From assembly GCA_032250675.1 (NCBI GenBank), contig JAVVEY010000035.1:1-25343 (forward strand): DNA of 25,343 nucleotides. Direction: 5' to 3'. The notes beneath the pieces were generated by a model. The model was not told the DNA's origin. It ran no database searches and was given only the letters and a program-made list of their open reading frames with translations. Positions 6,610 through 14,274 of the stretch are shown piece by piece. Source of the stretch: Gaopeijia sp032250675. GTDB lineage: Bacteria > Gemmatimonadota > Gemmatimonadetes > Longimicrobiales > Gaopeijiaceae. The position numbers were made by a program, and so were the translations under genes. The stretch's first letter is position 1. Each line of letters begins with the position of its first letter.

Positions 6610-7650
6610 TCAATAGCTCGCCAGAGTTCGCGCGGCGTCGGCGATCTCCTCCACCGACGGAAGGAAGGCGTCCTCGAGACGAGCCGCGAAGGGCACCGGG
6701 GTGTCGTCGGCGGTCACGCGAAGGATCGGACCATCCAGCCACGCGAAGGCGCGCTCATTCACTCGCATCGCGATCTCTCCGGCGATCCCCCCCGTGCGGG
6801 TGTCTTCGTGCACGATCAGGAGCCGCCCCGTGCGCCGCACGGCGTCGACGATGTGATCGTCGTCGAGGGGAAGGAGGGTGCGCAGATCGATCACCTCGAC
6901 CTCGATCCCCTCCTCCGCCAGCGTCGTCGCGGCCTCGAGGCTGCGGTGCACCATCATCCCGTAGGTGACGAGGGTGAGGGCGTCGCCTTCCCGCACCGTC
7001 TTCGCCGACCCGATCGGGACGATGTAGTCCTCGTCGGGGAGGCGCTCGCGGAGCGCGGGGGCGCGGTAGAGCCCCTTGTGCTCCTCGAAGAGGACGGGGG
7101 CGTCGAGGCGGATCGAGGCCTTGAGGAGCCCCTTCGCGTCGTATGGGGTCGAGGGATAGACGATCGTGAGCCCGGGGGTGTGGAAGAAGGCCATCTCGAC
7201 ATTCTGGGAGTGGAAGGGGCCGCCGCGCCCTCCCCCCCCGACCGGCCCTCGCACCACCATCGGGAGCGGACCGGCACCCCGGAACTCCGAGGTCGCCACG
7301 TAGTTCGTCAGGACGTCGTAGGCCGGCGAGATGAAGTCCATGAACTGCATCTCGACCACGGGGCGCATCCCCATGTGCGCGGCACCCGCAGCGGCTCCGG
7401 TGAACCCCCCTTCCGAGATCGGCGCGTCGATGACCCGATCCGGCCCAAAGCGATCGAGGAAGCCGCGCGTCACCTTGAAGGCGCCCCCGTAGGCGCCGAT
7501 GTCTTCGCCGATGAGGAAGACGCGCGGGTCGACCTCCATCTCCTCCCAGAGCGCCTCCGCGATCGCCTCGAGAAAGGTCACCTCCTCGCCGCGCGCGGTC
7601 CGCGACACCTGGTCGGGGCGCCCGTCGGAGATCGCGCCCTCCGGACTCAT
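6610..7650 (-). CDS. 2-oxoacid dehydrogenase E1 component, beta subunit
   Basis: The protein is 346 aa. It has E1-beta features: FLEAIAEALWEEME, FLIGEDIGAYGGAFKV with the cofactor-activating Glu49, DAPISEGGFTGAAAGAAHMGMRP (read in parts), a glycine-rich GGGGRGG loop followed by HSQ (His147), PGLTIVYPSTPYDAKGLL, and a C-terminal transketolase domain (VTYGMMVHRSLEAA, LIVHED, DTPVPF). With E1-alpha it decarboxylates a 2-oxoacid on thiamine diphosphate and acylates lipoyl-E2. The ATG at 7650 overlaps the E1-alpha-like stop as ATGA. Upstream in-frame sequence belongs to that gene. This subunit looks intact, in contrast to its alpha-like neighbour. Pyruvate and branched-chain 2-oxoacids are both possible substrates. 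Confidence 0.93.
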   Translation of the reverse strand: MSPEGAISDGRPDQVSRTARGEEVTFLEAIAEALWEEMEVDPRVFLIGEDIGAYGGAFKVTRGFLDRFGPDRVIDAPISEGGFTGAAAGAAHMGMRPVVEMQFMDFISPAYDVLTNYVATSEFRGAGPLPMVVRGPVGGGGRGGPFHSQNVEMAFFHTPGLTIVYPSTPYDAKGLLKASIRLDAPVLFEEHKGLYRAPALRERLPDEDYIVPIGSAKTVREGDALTLVTYGMMVHRSLEAATTLAEEGIEVEVIDLRTLLPLDDDHIVDAVRRTGRLLIVHEDTRTGGIAGEIAMRVNERAFAWLDGPILRVTADDTPVPFAARLEDAFLPSVEEIADAARTLASY

Positions 7651-8501
7651 GCGGCCTCCTTCGTGATCCCGGCCCATGCCTCGGCGGCCTCCTCGGCGGC
7701 CTCGGCGGCCCAGGCGGCGAGGGTCTCCGGTTCGACCGGCTCGATCCCCGACACGGTGCCCTGCACCAGACGGGCCTCGAGCTCGGTCACCGCATCGTCC
7801 GTACCCCGCGCCACCTCGACGAGCCACGCACCGGGGGTCTCACGAGCCGCGGCGACGATCTTCCCGATCCGGTGCGCGATCCCCTCCGCCGATCCCTCCT
7901 CGATCCGTTCGGCCTTCACGCCGTACGCCACGCCGCGTCGTCCGATCGGCGGGCGTCGTCGCCGACTCGCGTCGTCGAGGAGGAGGACGACGAGCGGTGC
8001 GCCCCGGGCGGCGGCGAGGTTGAGTCCTTCGTGCCACCCCCCCGAATCGGTCACGCTCGAGCGATCGACGGCGACCGCGACACGCCCCTCGCCCCGCAGC
8101 GCGAAGGCCAGCGCGATCCCCGCGGCCACCGAGATCGACACCCCTCCCGACGCGACCGGAGCGACGAGGCCGAGCGAGTGGTAGGTGGGGTGCATGAGAC
8201 CGACGTGGCCGAGCCCGGGGACTTCGTGATCGGTGGGGAAGGCGGGGAGGTCGGCGGCGAGGTACCGTGCCAGATCCCGCGCCGGGAGGCCCCGCGCGAG
8301 CGCCGCGCCGGAGGCACCGCCGGCGAGGGTGAGCACGTCGGGGCGTGGAGCGCCCCGGAGCGCGAGGGCGGCGGCGACGGGTGCCACGAGATCGTGCGCC
8401 TCGGGTTCACCCCCCGAGGCGCGTTCGAAGGCGCGGGCCCGGTAGAGGTTCCGGAGGAGCTCGGTGGCGGGCGCGCCCGGGCGGGAGGTCAGATTCGACA
8501 T
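7647..8501 (-). CDS. Degenerate 2-oxoacid dehydrogenase E1-alpha-like protein
   Basis: The protein is 284 aa, shorter than the usual 320-370 for E1-alpha. Family features remain: GLVAPVASGGVSISVAAGIALAFALRG (residues about 111-137), then GGWHEGLNLAAARGAPLVVLLLDD (154-177), which parallels the HExLNxAAxxxLPVVFV stretch. The thiamine-diphosphate motif is lost. The GDGA position reads VDRSS (145-149), and the later Asn-Asn position reads DDAS (176-179). Residues 180-191 are a basic run, and the normal C-terminal end is replaced by an Ala/Glu-rich helix. It is fused by ATGA overlap to an intact E1-beta gene. It may be a structural partner, a regulatory subunit, or a variant with another cofactor mode. 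A functional E1-alpha may be encoded elsewhere. No frameshift is visible. Confidence 0.75.
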   Translation of the reverse strand: MSNLTSRPGAPATELLRNLYRARAFERASGGEPEAHDLVAPVAAALALRGAPRPDVLTLAGGASGAALARGLPARDLARYLAADLPAFPTDHEVPGLGHVGLMHPTYHSLGLVAPVASGGVSISVAAGIALAFALRGEGRVAVAVDRSSVTDSGGWHEGLNLAAARGAPLVVLLLDDASRRRRPPIGRRGVAYGVKAERIEEGSAEGIAHRIGKIVAAARETPGAWLVEVARGTDDAVTELEARLVQGTVSGIEPVEPETLAAWAAEAAEEAAEAWAGITKEAA

Positions 8502-8537
8502 CGGGGCCCGGTACGCCGACCTCGGGACGGGATCGCG

Positions 8538-8557
8538 ACGACGGCGTCAGCCGTCGT
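8538..8557 (-). terminator. Hairpin across the secG stop codon
   Basis: ACGACGGC and GCCGTCGT form a perfect eight-base-pair stem around a four-base loop, GTCA on the plus strand, which contains the secG stop codon. No T-run follows. It could end or attenuate the secG transcript before the E1-alpha-like gene, 45 bases away, or tune its coupling. Confidence 0.35.
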
Positions 8558-8951
8558 TGCCGTCACCCGCGCCGTTCGCCTCATTCCCCGCATCGTCACC
8601 CGCTCCCGCGGCTCCGGGGAGGATCGCACCCGCCCCATCCGTTCCCGTCGAGGGGAGCACCGGCTGGGGCGCCGACTGCTGGACATTCGGGCGGATGATC
8701 GACTCGGGTGTCGCGGCGCGCGACGAGAGGATGGCGAGGACGAGGGCGAGCACCATGAAGGCGGTCCCCGCGATCCACGTCGCCCGTGTGAGCACCGTCG
8801 TCGCCTGACGTCCGGCGAGAACGCCATCGGTCATCGAGGTTCCGCTCCCCCCCATCGCGGCAAGCCCGCCGCCCTTGCCGGACTGCAGGAGGATCACCAC
8901 GGTGAGGAAGATCCCGTCGAGGATCAGGACTGCCAGGAGTAGACCGTACAT
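8547..8951 (-). CDS. secG: Preprotein translocase subunit SecG
   Basis: The protein is 134 aa. There are two transmembrane segments: residues about 2-22 (YGLLLAVLILDGIFLTVVIL), followed by the SecG hallmark LLQSGKGGGLAAMGG, and about 55-76 (ATWIAGTAFMVLALVLAIL). SecG assists SecYE in moving proteins across the inner membrane. The C-terminal 55 residues are Gly/Ala/Pro/Asp-rich and hydrophilic, longer than in the E. coli protein but common in high-GC lineages. The start at MYG was chosen over an ATG 19 codons upstream because a strong hairpin lies in that extension and the membrane segment begins directly here. It follows tpiA, a common bacterial arrangement (gap-pgk-tpiA-secG). Confidence 0.93.
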   Translation of the reverse strand: MYGLLLAVLILDGIFLTVVILLQSGKGGGLAAMGGSGTSMTDGVLAGRQATTVLTRATWIAGTAFMVLALVLAILSSRAATPESIIRPNVQQSAPQPVLPSTGTDGAGAILPGAAGAGDDAGNEANGAGDGNDG

Positions 8952-8972
8952 CGGGGGTCGCTGCGCGAGGGG

Positions 8973-9000
8973 TGCCGGACCGGTCGCGTACCGGTCGGCA
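8973..9000 (-). terminator. Hairpin between tpiA and secG
   Basis: GACCGGT (8978-8984) and ACCGGTC (8990-8996) pair around a five-base loop. The stem extends by TGCC/GGCA past one bulged base, giving eleven base pairs. It lies in the 82-base gap. No T-run follows, so it may be an attenuator or mRNA-processing or stability element rather than a full stop. Confidence 0.45.
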
Positions 9001-9033
9001 GAGTGCAAAGATCGTCCCGGGTCCCGTCCGGCG

Positions 9034-9786
9034 TCAACGGGTCGCGGCGGCGCGGGCGATCCTCACGAAACTCGCCGGATCGAGGCTCGCGCCCCCCACC
9101 AGCACCCCGTCGACCCCGGGTGTGGCGAGGAGGTCGCCGGCGTTCTCCGGTTTGACGCTCCCGCCATAGAGGATGGCGGGGGGTACGACCCCCTCGCCCT
9201 CGAGAAGAGAGCCGAGGAAGTCGTGCGCCGCCGCCGCATCCGCCGGGGTCGCCACCTCCCCCGTCCCGATCGCCCAGACCGGCTCCCAGGCGATCGCCCA
9301 TCCGCTCGGAGCAATCTCGCCGAGGGCCCCGAGCACCGCCGTGATCTGTCGCGCGAGCACCTCCTCGAGACGTCCCGCACGGCGTTCCTCGAGATTCTCG
9401 CCCACGCACACCATCGGGCGGATCCCCGCGCGCCGGCAGGCGACCACGCGCGCTGCGACATCCGCGTCGGACTCGCCGAAGAGGTGACGGCGTTCGGAGT
9501 GCCCCACGAGCGACCACACCGCGCCCGCCTCGCGCGCCATCTCGGCCGAGATCTCCCCGGTGAAGGCGCCGGAGACTTCGGGGTGCACCGTCTGGCACCC
9601 GAGCTCGAGGAGGGCGGCGAGGGGGTGCGCCGCGAGGGCGGGAAGCGCCACGGCGGAGGGGAAGAGGAGGAGGCGGGCCTCCCCGACCGGGGTGGCGTCG
9701 AGCGTCGGCGCGAGATCGTCGAGGAAGGCGAGCGCCTCGGCCGGTCCCTTGTGCATCTTCCAGTTGCCCGCGATGAGCGCGCTCAT
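9034..9786 (-). CDS. tpiA: Triosephosphate isomerase
   Basis: The protein is 250 aa, full length. It has the N-terminal AGNWKMHKG (Asn8, Lys10), the catalytic electrophile His96 in VGHSERRHLFGE, the catalytic base Glu168 in AWEPVWAIGTGEVATP, including the flexible loop-6 hinge region, and the phosphate-binding LYGGSVKPENA and GVLVGGASLDP. It interconverts dihydroxyacetone phosphate and glyceraldehyde 3-phosphate in the cytoplasm. The ATG overlaps the pgk stop as ATGA, so translation is probably coupled to pgk. Confidence 0.98.
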   Translation of the reverse strand: MSALIAGNWKMHKGPAEALAFLDDLAPTLDATPVGEARLLLFPSAVALPALAAHPLAALLELGCQTVHPEVSGAFTGEISAEMAREAGAVWSLVGHSERRHLFGESDADVAARVVACRRAGIRPMVCVGENLEERRAGRLEEVLARQITAVLGALGEIAPSGWAIAWEPVWAIGTGEVATPADAAAAHDFLGSLLEGEGVVPPAILYGGSVKPENAGDLLATPGVDGVLVGGASLDPASFVRIARAAATR

Positions 9787-11015
9787 CCGGCGACCTCGGT
9801 GGCGTCGGAGAGCACCTCCACCCCGGGGAGGGCTTCACCGGCGAGGAGGGAGAGCGCCGCGCCTCCGCCGGTCGAGATATGCGTCAGGCGATCCTCGACC
9901 CCCGCCGCGGCGGCCGCGGCCGCCGACTCCCCGCCCCCGACCACACTCACCGCGCCGGCGTCGGTCGCGGCGGCGATCGCGCGCGCCACCCCGAAGCTCC
10001 CCTCCCCGAAGTCGGGGTGCTCGAAGACCCCCATCGGACCATTCCAGACGATCGTGCGCGCCGTCGAGATGACCTCCGAGTAGCGCTCGACCGTCGCCGG
10101 ACCGATATCGAGGAGTTCCTCCCCGTCGGGCACGCGCTCGTCCCGGCCGATGACGCGTCCGGGCCGGGCGCGGGAGAGGTCGCCCTCCGGCACCGTCGCG
10201 CTGCGCCCGTCGATCGGGAGGAGGAGCGTCTCACCCGCCTCCTCGATGAGGCGCCGCGCGAGGTCGACACGCGACGGCTCGAAGAGCGACCCGCCCACCT
10301 CGCGCCCCTGCGCCACCAGGAAGGTGTTCGCCATCGCGCCCCCGATGAGGAGTCGGTCCACCCGCGGAAGGAAGGCCGAGATGACATCGATCTTGCCCGT
10401 CATCTTCGCTCCGCCCATGACGAGCACGAAGGGAGGTTCCGGCGATTCGAGCGCCGATACGAGCCACTTCAGTTCGCGGGCGAGGAGGAGTCCCGAGACG
10501 GCGAGCCCGCCGCGCTCCCGGATGACGCGCGCCGCTCCCTCGGTGGAGGCGTGCGCGCGGTGCGCGCTCCCGAAGGCATCCTGAACAAAGAGGGTGGCGT
10601 CGCCGGCGAGTTCGCGCGCGAAGGCGTCGTCGTTGGAGACCTCACCCGCTTCGAAGCGCGTATTCTCGAGGAGGAGGAGATCGCCCTCGCCGAGGGCGTC
10701 GATCGTGGCGCGCGCGGCCTCCCCCACCGTCTCGGGCACGAAGGCGACCGAGCGCCCCAGCCGTTCGGCGAGGCGCGCCGCGACGGGGCCGAGCGAGGCG
10801 CGCGGATCCCGACCCTCGGGACGCCCCAGGTGCGAGGCGATCACGACGCGCGCGCCGCGCTCACAGAGGTAGTGCAGCGTCGGGAGCGAGGCGTCGATCC
10901 GCGTGTCGTCGAGGACGCGATCTCCATCCAGCGGGACGTTGAGGTCGAGGCGGACGAGGACGAGGGTCCCGCGCAGCGCCGCATCGGGGAGGTCGCCGAG
11001 GAGTGCGGTGGCCAT
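9783..11015 (-). CDS. pgk: Phosphoglycerate kinase
   Basis: The protein is 410 aa. The N-domain has VRLDLNVPLDGDRVLDDTRI, HLGRPEG, LLENTRFEAGE and VQDAFGSAHRAHAST for 3-phosphoglycerate binding. The C-domain has LVMGGAKMTGKIDVI, LIGGAMANTFL, WNGPMGVFEHPDFGEG and the nucleotide-loop VVGGGESAAA, where most homologues have GGGDS or GGGDT. The Asp-to-Glu change is conservative. The enzyme makes ATP from 1,3-bisphosphoglycerate in glycolysis, or the reverse in gluconeogenesis. gap lies 43 bases upstream and tpiA overlaps downstream, so the three form one glycolytic unit. No strong ribosome site precedes the ATG. Confidence 0.98.
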   Translation of the reverse strand: MATALLGDLPDAALRGTLVLVRLDLNVPLDGDRVLDDTRIDASLPTLHYLCERGARVVIASHLGRPEGRDPRASLGPVAARLAERLGRSVAFVPETVGEAARATIDALGEGDLLLLENTRFEAGEVSNDDAFARELAGDATLFVQDAFGSAHRAHASTEGAARVIRERGGLAVSGLLLARELKWLVSALESPEPPFVLVMGGAKMTGKIDVISAFLPRVDRLLIGGAMANTFLVAQGREVGGSLFEPSRVDLARRLIEEAGETLLLPIDGRSATVPEGDLSRARPGRVIGRDERVPDGEELLDIGPATVERYSEVISTARTIVWNGPMGVFEHPDFGEGSFGVARAIAAATDAGAVSVVGGGESAAAAAAAGVEDRLTHISTGGGAALSLLAGEALPGVEVLSDATEVAG

Positions 11016-11058
11016 CCGGCTCAGCGCGTCGGGTGCGCGCGTCGAGGTGCCGCTCCGA

Positions 11059-12075
11059 TCACGTCAGGCGGTCCCCGATGAAGCGCGCGAGATCGACGCA
11101 GCGTCGCGAGTACCCGATCTCGTTGTCGTACCACGAGATCACCTTCACCATGCGCGTCCCCACCGTGGTCGTGGAGAGGGCGTCGACGATCGACGAGCGC
11201 GGGTCCCCGATGTAGTCGACCGAGACGAGCGGCTCGTCGCTGTACCCGAGGATCCCCTCGAGCGGCCCCTCGGCCGCCGCACGGAAGGCGGCGTTGACCG
11301 ACTCGACGGTGAGATCGGTGCGAAGCGTCGCCACGAGATCGATCATCGAGACGTCGGGGGTCGGCACGCGTATCGCCATCCCGTCGATCCGTCCCGCGAC
11401 CGAGGGGAGCACGAGCCCGGTCGCCTTCGCGGCTCCGGTGGTGGTCGGGATCATCGAGACCGCCGCCGCGCGCGCCCGCCGCAGATCGCTGTGCGGGAGA
11501 TCGAGGATCGACTGGTCGTTGGTGTAGGAGTGCACCGTCGTCATCAGCCCCGCCTCGAAGCCGAAGGCGTCATCGAGGACCTTGACCACGGGGGCGAGGC
11601 AGTTGGTGGTGCAGCTCGCATTCGAGACGACGTCGTGCGCCCCGGGGTCGTAGGCGTCGTCGTTCACGCCGAGCACGAGGGTGACATCCTCATTCTTGCC
11701 GGGCGCCGAGATGATCACCTTCCGGGCGCCCGCTTCGAGGTGGCGCGCGGCCGCGGCGCGGTCGCGGAAGATCCCGGTCGATTCGATGACGATATCGACC
11801 CCGAGCTCACCCCAGGGGAGCGCCGACGGATCCCGCTCCTTCAGAACGCGGATCTCCTGCCCATCGACGATCAGCCCATCTCCGTCCCCCGCCACCTCGA
11901 CCGAGCCCTTCCAGCGGCCGTGGACGGAGTCGTAGCGGAGGAGGTGCGCCAGCGTCGAGGCGTCGGTGAGATCGTTGACGGCGACGAAGTCGAGCGCCTC
12001 GGGATTCGATCCGGCGGATCGGAGGATATTGCGGCCGATGCGGCCGAAGCCGTTGATCGCGACACGAACGGACAT
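11059..12075 (-). CDS. gap: Glyceraldehyde-3-phosphate dehydrogenase, type I
   Basis: The protein is 338 aa. The Rossmann start is RVAINGFGRIGRNILR with VNDLTD at the NAD site. The catalytic Cys155 lies in SNASCTTNCLAPV, and the base His182 in TTVHSYTNDQ. DLRRARAAAVSMIPTTTGAAKA (read in parts) forms the S-loop and phosphate sites, and the C-terminus has SWYDNEIGYSRRCVDL. It oxidises glyceraldehyde 3-phosphate to 1,3-bisphosphoglycerate. The ATG has AGGAG five bases upstream. comF ends 20 bases before it, so gap may be read from the comF transcript. Confidence 0.98.
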   Translation of the reverse strand: MSVRVAINGFGRIGRNILRSAGSNPEALDFVAVNDLTDASTLAHLLRYDSVHGRWKGSVEVAGDGDGLIVDGQEIRVLKERDPSALPWGELGVDIVIESTGIFRDRAAAARHLEAGARKVIISAPGKNEDVTLVLGVNDDAYDPGAHDVVSNASCTTNCLAPVVKVLDDAFGFEAGLMTTVHSYTNDQSILDLPHSDLRRARAAAVSMIPTTTGAAKATGLVLPSVAGRIDGMAIRVPTPDVSMIDLVATLRTDLTVESVNAAFRAAAEGPLEGILGYSDEPLVSVDYIGDPRSSIVDALSTTTVGTRMVKVISWYDNEIGYSRRCVDLARFIGDRLT

Positions 12076-12095
12076 TCAGGCTCCTGGTCTATGCG

Positions 12096-12869
12096 TCACG
12101 ACGCATCGTCACCCGGGAAGAGCGACGGGAGGGCGCGCGCGAAGGTGAGCACACTCACGCGCTCGGCACCCGCCGCCTGGAGCGCTGCCGCGGCAGCGGT
12201 CGAGGTGGCCCCCGTGGTGAAGACGTCGTCGATGAGGACGTGGTGGTCCGGGCCGTCGAGATGATCGACGGCAGGGACGAAGGCGTCCCGAACGTTAGCC
12301 TTGCGCTCTTCGGGCGACAACCCGACCTGTCGACGCGATTCACGGGGTCGACGGAGCGCGTGCACGAGGGGGATTCCGGTGGTTCCGGCGAGCACCTCGG
12401 CGATCAGCTGCGGGGGGTTGAATCCACGCTCCCGTTCGCGCTTCCGGGGGGATGCGACCGGAACGAGAGCACGCGCGTCCCCGGGGAGGAGGGGGCGCAT
12501 CCGTGCGGCGAGGAAGGGGGCGAGCGAGCGCCACCCGCCGTACTTGAAGGCGTGCACGAGCGCGTCGGCCGGGGGGCGGAGCACGACGGCGCTCCGGACC
12601 GTCTCGAGCACCTCGGGGAGGATCTCGCAGCCGGGACACTCTCCCACCGCGAAGTGGGCCGGGTGGTCGCACCGCGAGCAGCGGGGCGCGGGCGGCCGCT
12701 CGAGCCTCAGTCGGCAGTTGATGCAGACGCAGGCGTCGTTGTCCGGAGCCACCGGAACGCCGCACCCGTGGCAGTGGGCGGGGAGGAGCGCGTCGAGCCA
12801 GCGGCGGAGTCCCGATCGCCGGTACGGCGTGCGCGCCTCGTCACGGAGCGCGGCTCCACCCCGCGTCAT
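12096..12869 (-). CDS. comF: ComF-family phosphoribosyltransferase-like protein
   Basis: The protein is 257 aa. An N-terminal cysteine-rich zinc-binding region (residues 33-81) holds CHGC, CVCINC, CSRC and CPGC pairs. It is followed by FKYGGWRSLAPFLA, VPVASPRKRERERGFNPPQL and the phosphoribosyltransferase PRPP-loop VLIDDVFTTGATST with Asp214-Asp215. ComF/GntX proteins are linked to DNA uptake in competent bacteria, but many carriers are not known to be competent and the reaction is unproven. The ATG overlaps the aroE stop as ATGA. Upstream in-frame sequence is an out-of-frame reading of aroE. Confidence 0.92.
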   Translation of the reverse strand: MTRGGAALRDEARTPYRRSGLRRWLDALLPAHCHGCGVPVAPDNDACVCINCRLRLERPPAPRCSRCDHPAHFAVGECPGCEILPEVLETVRSAVVLRPPADALVHAFKYGGWRSLAPFLAARMRPLLPGDARALVPVASPRKRERERGFNPPQLIAEVLAGTTGIPLVHALRRPRESRRQVGLSPEERKANVRDAFVPAVDHLDGPDHHVLIDDVFTTGATSTAAAAALQAAGAERVSVLTFARALPSLFPGDDAS

Positions 12870-13771
12870 CCCTCCGGCCCGCCCCCGCGCGCGCCTCCGT
12901 GCGCGCCATGACGATGACCCAACGTCTCGCGCGCCGCACGACGACGACCGAACGCCTCGCGCATCGCGTCGAGGGGAGCCTCCCTTCCCCACCAGCACTC
13001 GAAGGCCGCGGCTCCCTGACGGATGAGCATCTCGAGACCATCCGTCGCCCGGATCCCCCGCGCCTCCGCGGCCTGCACGAAGGGGGTCGTGGTCTCGCCG
13101 TAGACCATGTCGAAGATCGCGCCGGCGCGGGTCAGCACTTCGAGCTCGAGGGGGAGCGGATCGTCGGGGGAGAGCCCGAGGCGGGTGGCGTTGACGACGA
13201 GGTCGAAGTCCTCGCCGTGCAGCTCCGAGATGAGCGGGACGACACGTACCCGCTCGCCTCCGATCCGCCGCGACACCGCACGCGCACGCTCCACCGACCG
13301 GTTGAAGATCCGTACCTCCCCCACCCCGTCCTCGAGGAGCGAGACGAGGGCGGCCCGTGCCGCGCCCCCCGCGCCGAGCATGAGCACGCGTGCGTCCCGC
13401 GGGCTCTTTGAGAGGAAGTGCGCGAGTGCGCGACGGAAGCCCTCGACATCGGTGTTGTCGCCGACGACGCGACCCCGCTCGTCCGCCCAGAAGGTGTTGC
13501 ACGCGCCCGTCCTCCGGACCGTCGAGTTCGGGAGGTCGAGGAGGCTCGCCGCCCGCTCCTTGTGCGGGAGGGTGATATTGCCCCCTCCCCCGCCCCGGGC
13601 GAGCCCGCGGATCATCCCCGCGAGTTCCGCCTCGCGGGTGGGGACCGCCACATAGACCCCGTCGAGCCCCGCCGCGCGCATCGCGGCGTTCTGGATCTCG
13701 GGTGAGAAGGAGTGCCGGACGGGGTCGCCGAGGAGGGCAAAGACCCGCGAGGTGGAGGCGATCTCGGTCAT
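12866..13771 (-). CDS. aroE: Shikimate dehydrogenase (NADP+)
   Basis: The protein is 301 aa, somewhat longer than the usual 270-285. The extra length is an Arg/Gly-rich C-terminal tail. Shikimate-binding motifs are GDPVRHSFSPEIQNAAM, NITLPHKERA with catalytic Lys71, GACNTFW and GDNTDVEGF with catalytic Asp108. The NADP Rossmann loop is LMLGAGGAARAAL, followed by FNRSVERARAV. The C-terminal helix GLEMLIRQGAAAFECW is present. It reduces 3-dehydroshikimate to shikimate on the way to aromatic amino acids. It overlaps both neighbours by four bases. No other aro gene is nearby. Confidence 0.96.
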   Translation of the reverse strand: MTEIASTSRVFALLGDPVRHSFSPEIQNAAMRAAGLDGVYVAVPTREAELAGMIRGLARGGGGGNITLPHKERAASLLDLPNSTVRRTGACNTFWADERGRVVGDNTDVEGFRRALAHFLSKSPRDARVLMLGAGGAARAALVSLLEDGVGEVRIFNRSVERARAVSRRIGGERVRVVPLISELHGEDFDLVVNATRLGLSPDDPLPLELEVLTRAGAIFDMVYGETTTPFVQAAEARGIRATDGLEMLIRQGAAAFECWWGREAPLDAMREAFGRRRAARETLGHRHGAHGGARGGGPEG

Positions 13772-14274
13772 GGTGCGAGGAGGGGTTCGAGACGATCGAG
13801 GGCCTGGCGTACGAGCGTATCGAGGCGGTCGCGCGTGCGCACGTATTCCTCGAGGGGTCCGCCGAAGGGATCGGGGATCTCCGAGGCGCCGAGGGGGTGC
13901 TCGCCGGCCTCCCCTTCGGCGAAGGCGGTGAGGAGCGCCGCGCGCTCGGCGCCCCCGAGTTCGGAGACACGGACGAGGTGGTGCGACGCCATCGTGAGGA
14001 TGAGGTCCGCCTCCTCGACGCCTTCGGGGGTGAGGGGCGTGGAGGCGTGCCCGGCGAGGTCGAGATCGAGCTCTGCCGCGGCCGCGATCGCGCCGGCCGA
14101 GGCGGGCGCCCCCGGTGCCGCGGCCACCCCGGCGCTCCCCACGGTGAGGCGCGTCCATCCCCGCAGCTCCGCCTCCCGTCGGGCGAGCGCTTCGGCCAGG
14201 GGGCTCCGGCAGGTGTTGCCGGTGCAGACGAAGAGGAGGTGGAAGGGGTCGCGCTCCGGAGGGGAGTCGGTCAT
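13768..14274 (-). CDS. Low-molecular-weight protein-tyrosine-phosphatase family protein
   Basis: The protein is 168 aa. The P-loop VCTGNTCRSPLAEAL contains the Cx5R(S) signature with nucleophile Cys17 and Arg23. The general-acid loop EIPDPFGGPLEEYV supplies Asp135. Length and motif order fit the low-molecular-weight phosphatase/arsenate-reductase-like fold. Next to TsaC this pairing is frequent in bacteria, and such enzymes may act on phosphotyrosine or phosphoarginine. The substrate is not evident from sequence. Its ATG overlaps the tsaC stop, and its stop overlaps the aroE start. Confidence 0.93.
   Translation of the reverse strand: MTDSPPERDPFHLLFVCTGNTCRSPLAEALARREAELRGWTRLTVGSAGVAAAPGAPASAGAIAAAAELDLDLAGHASTPLTPEGVEEADLILTMASHHLVRVSELGGAERAALLTAFAEGEAGEHPLGASEIPDPFGGPLEEYVRTRDRLDTLVRQALDRLEPLLAP

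Noticed and set aside
7647..8501. Frameshift or sequencing error as the cause of the odd E1-alpha sequence
   Set aside because: The frame runs uninterrupted, family similarity is kept on both sides of the lost motif, and the other frames do not restore GDG, so substitution is more likely than a frame error.
12870..13970. Extended frame upstream of comF
   Set aside because: Out-of-frame reading of aroE; the ATGA overlap at 12866-12869 fixes the start.
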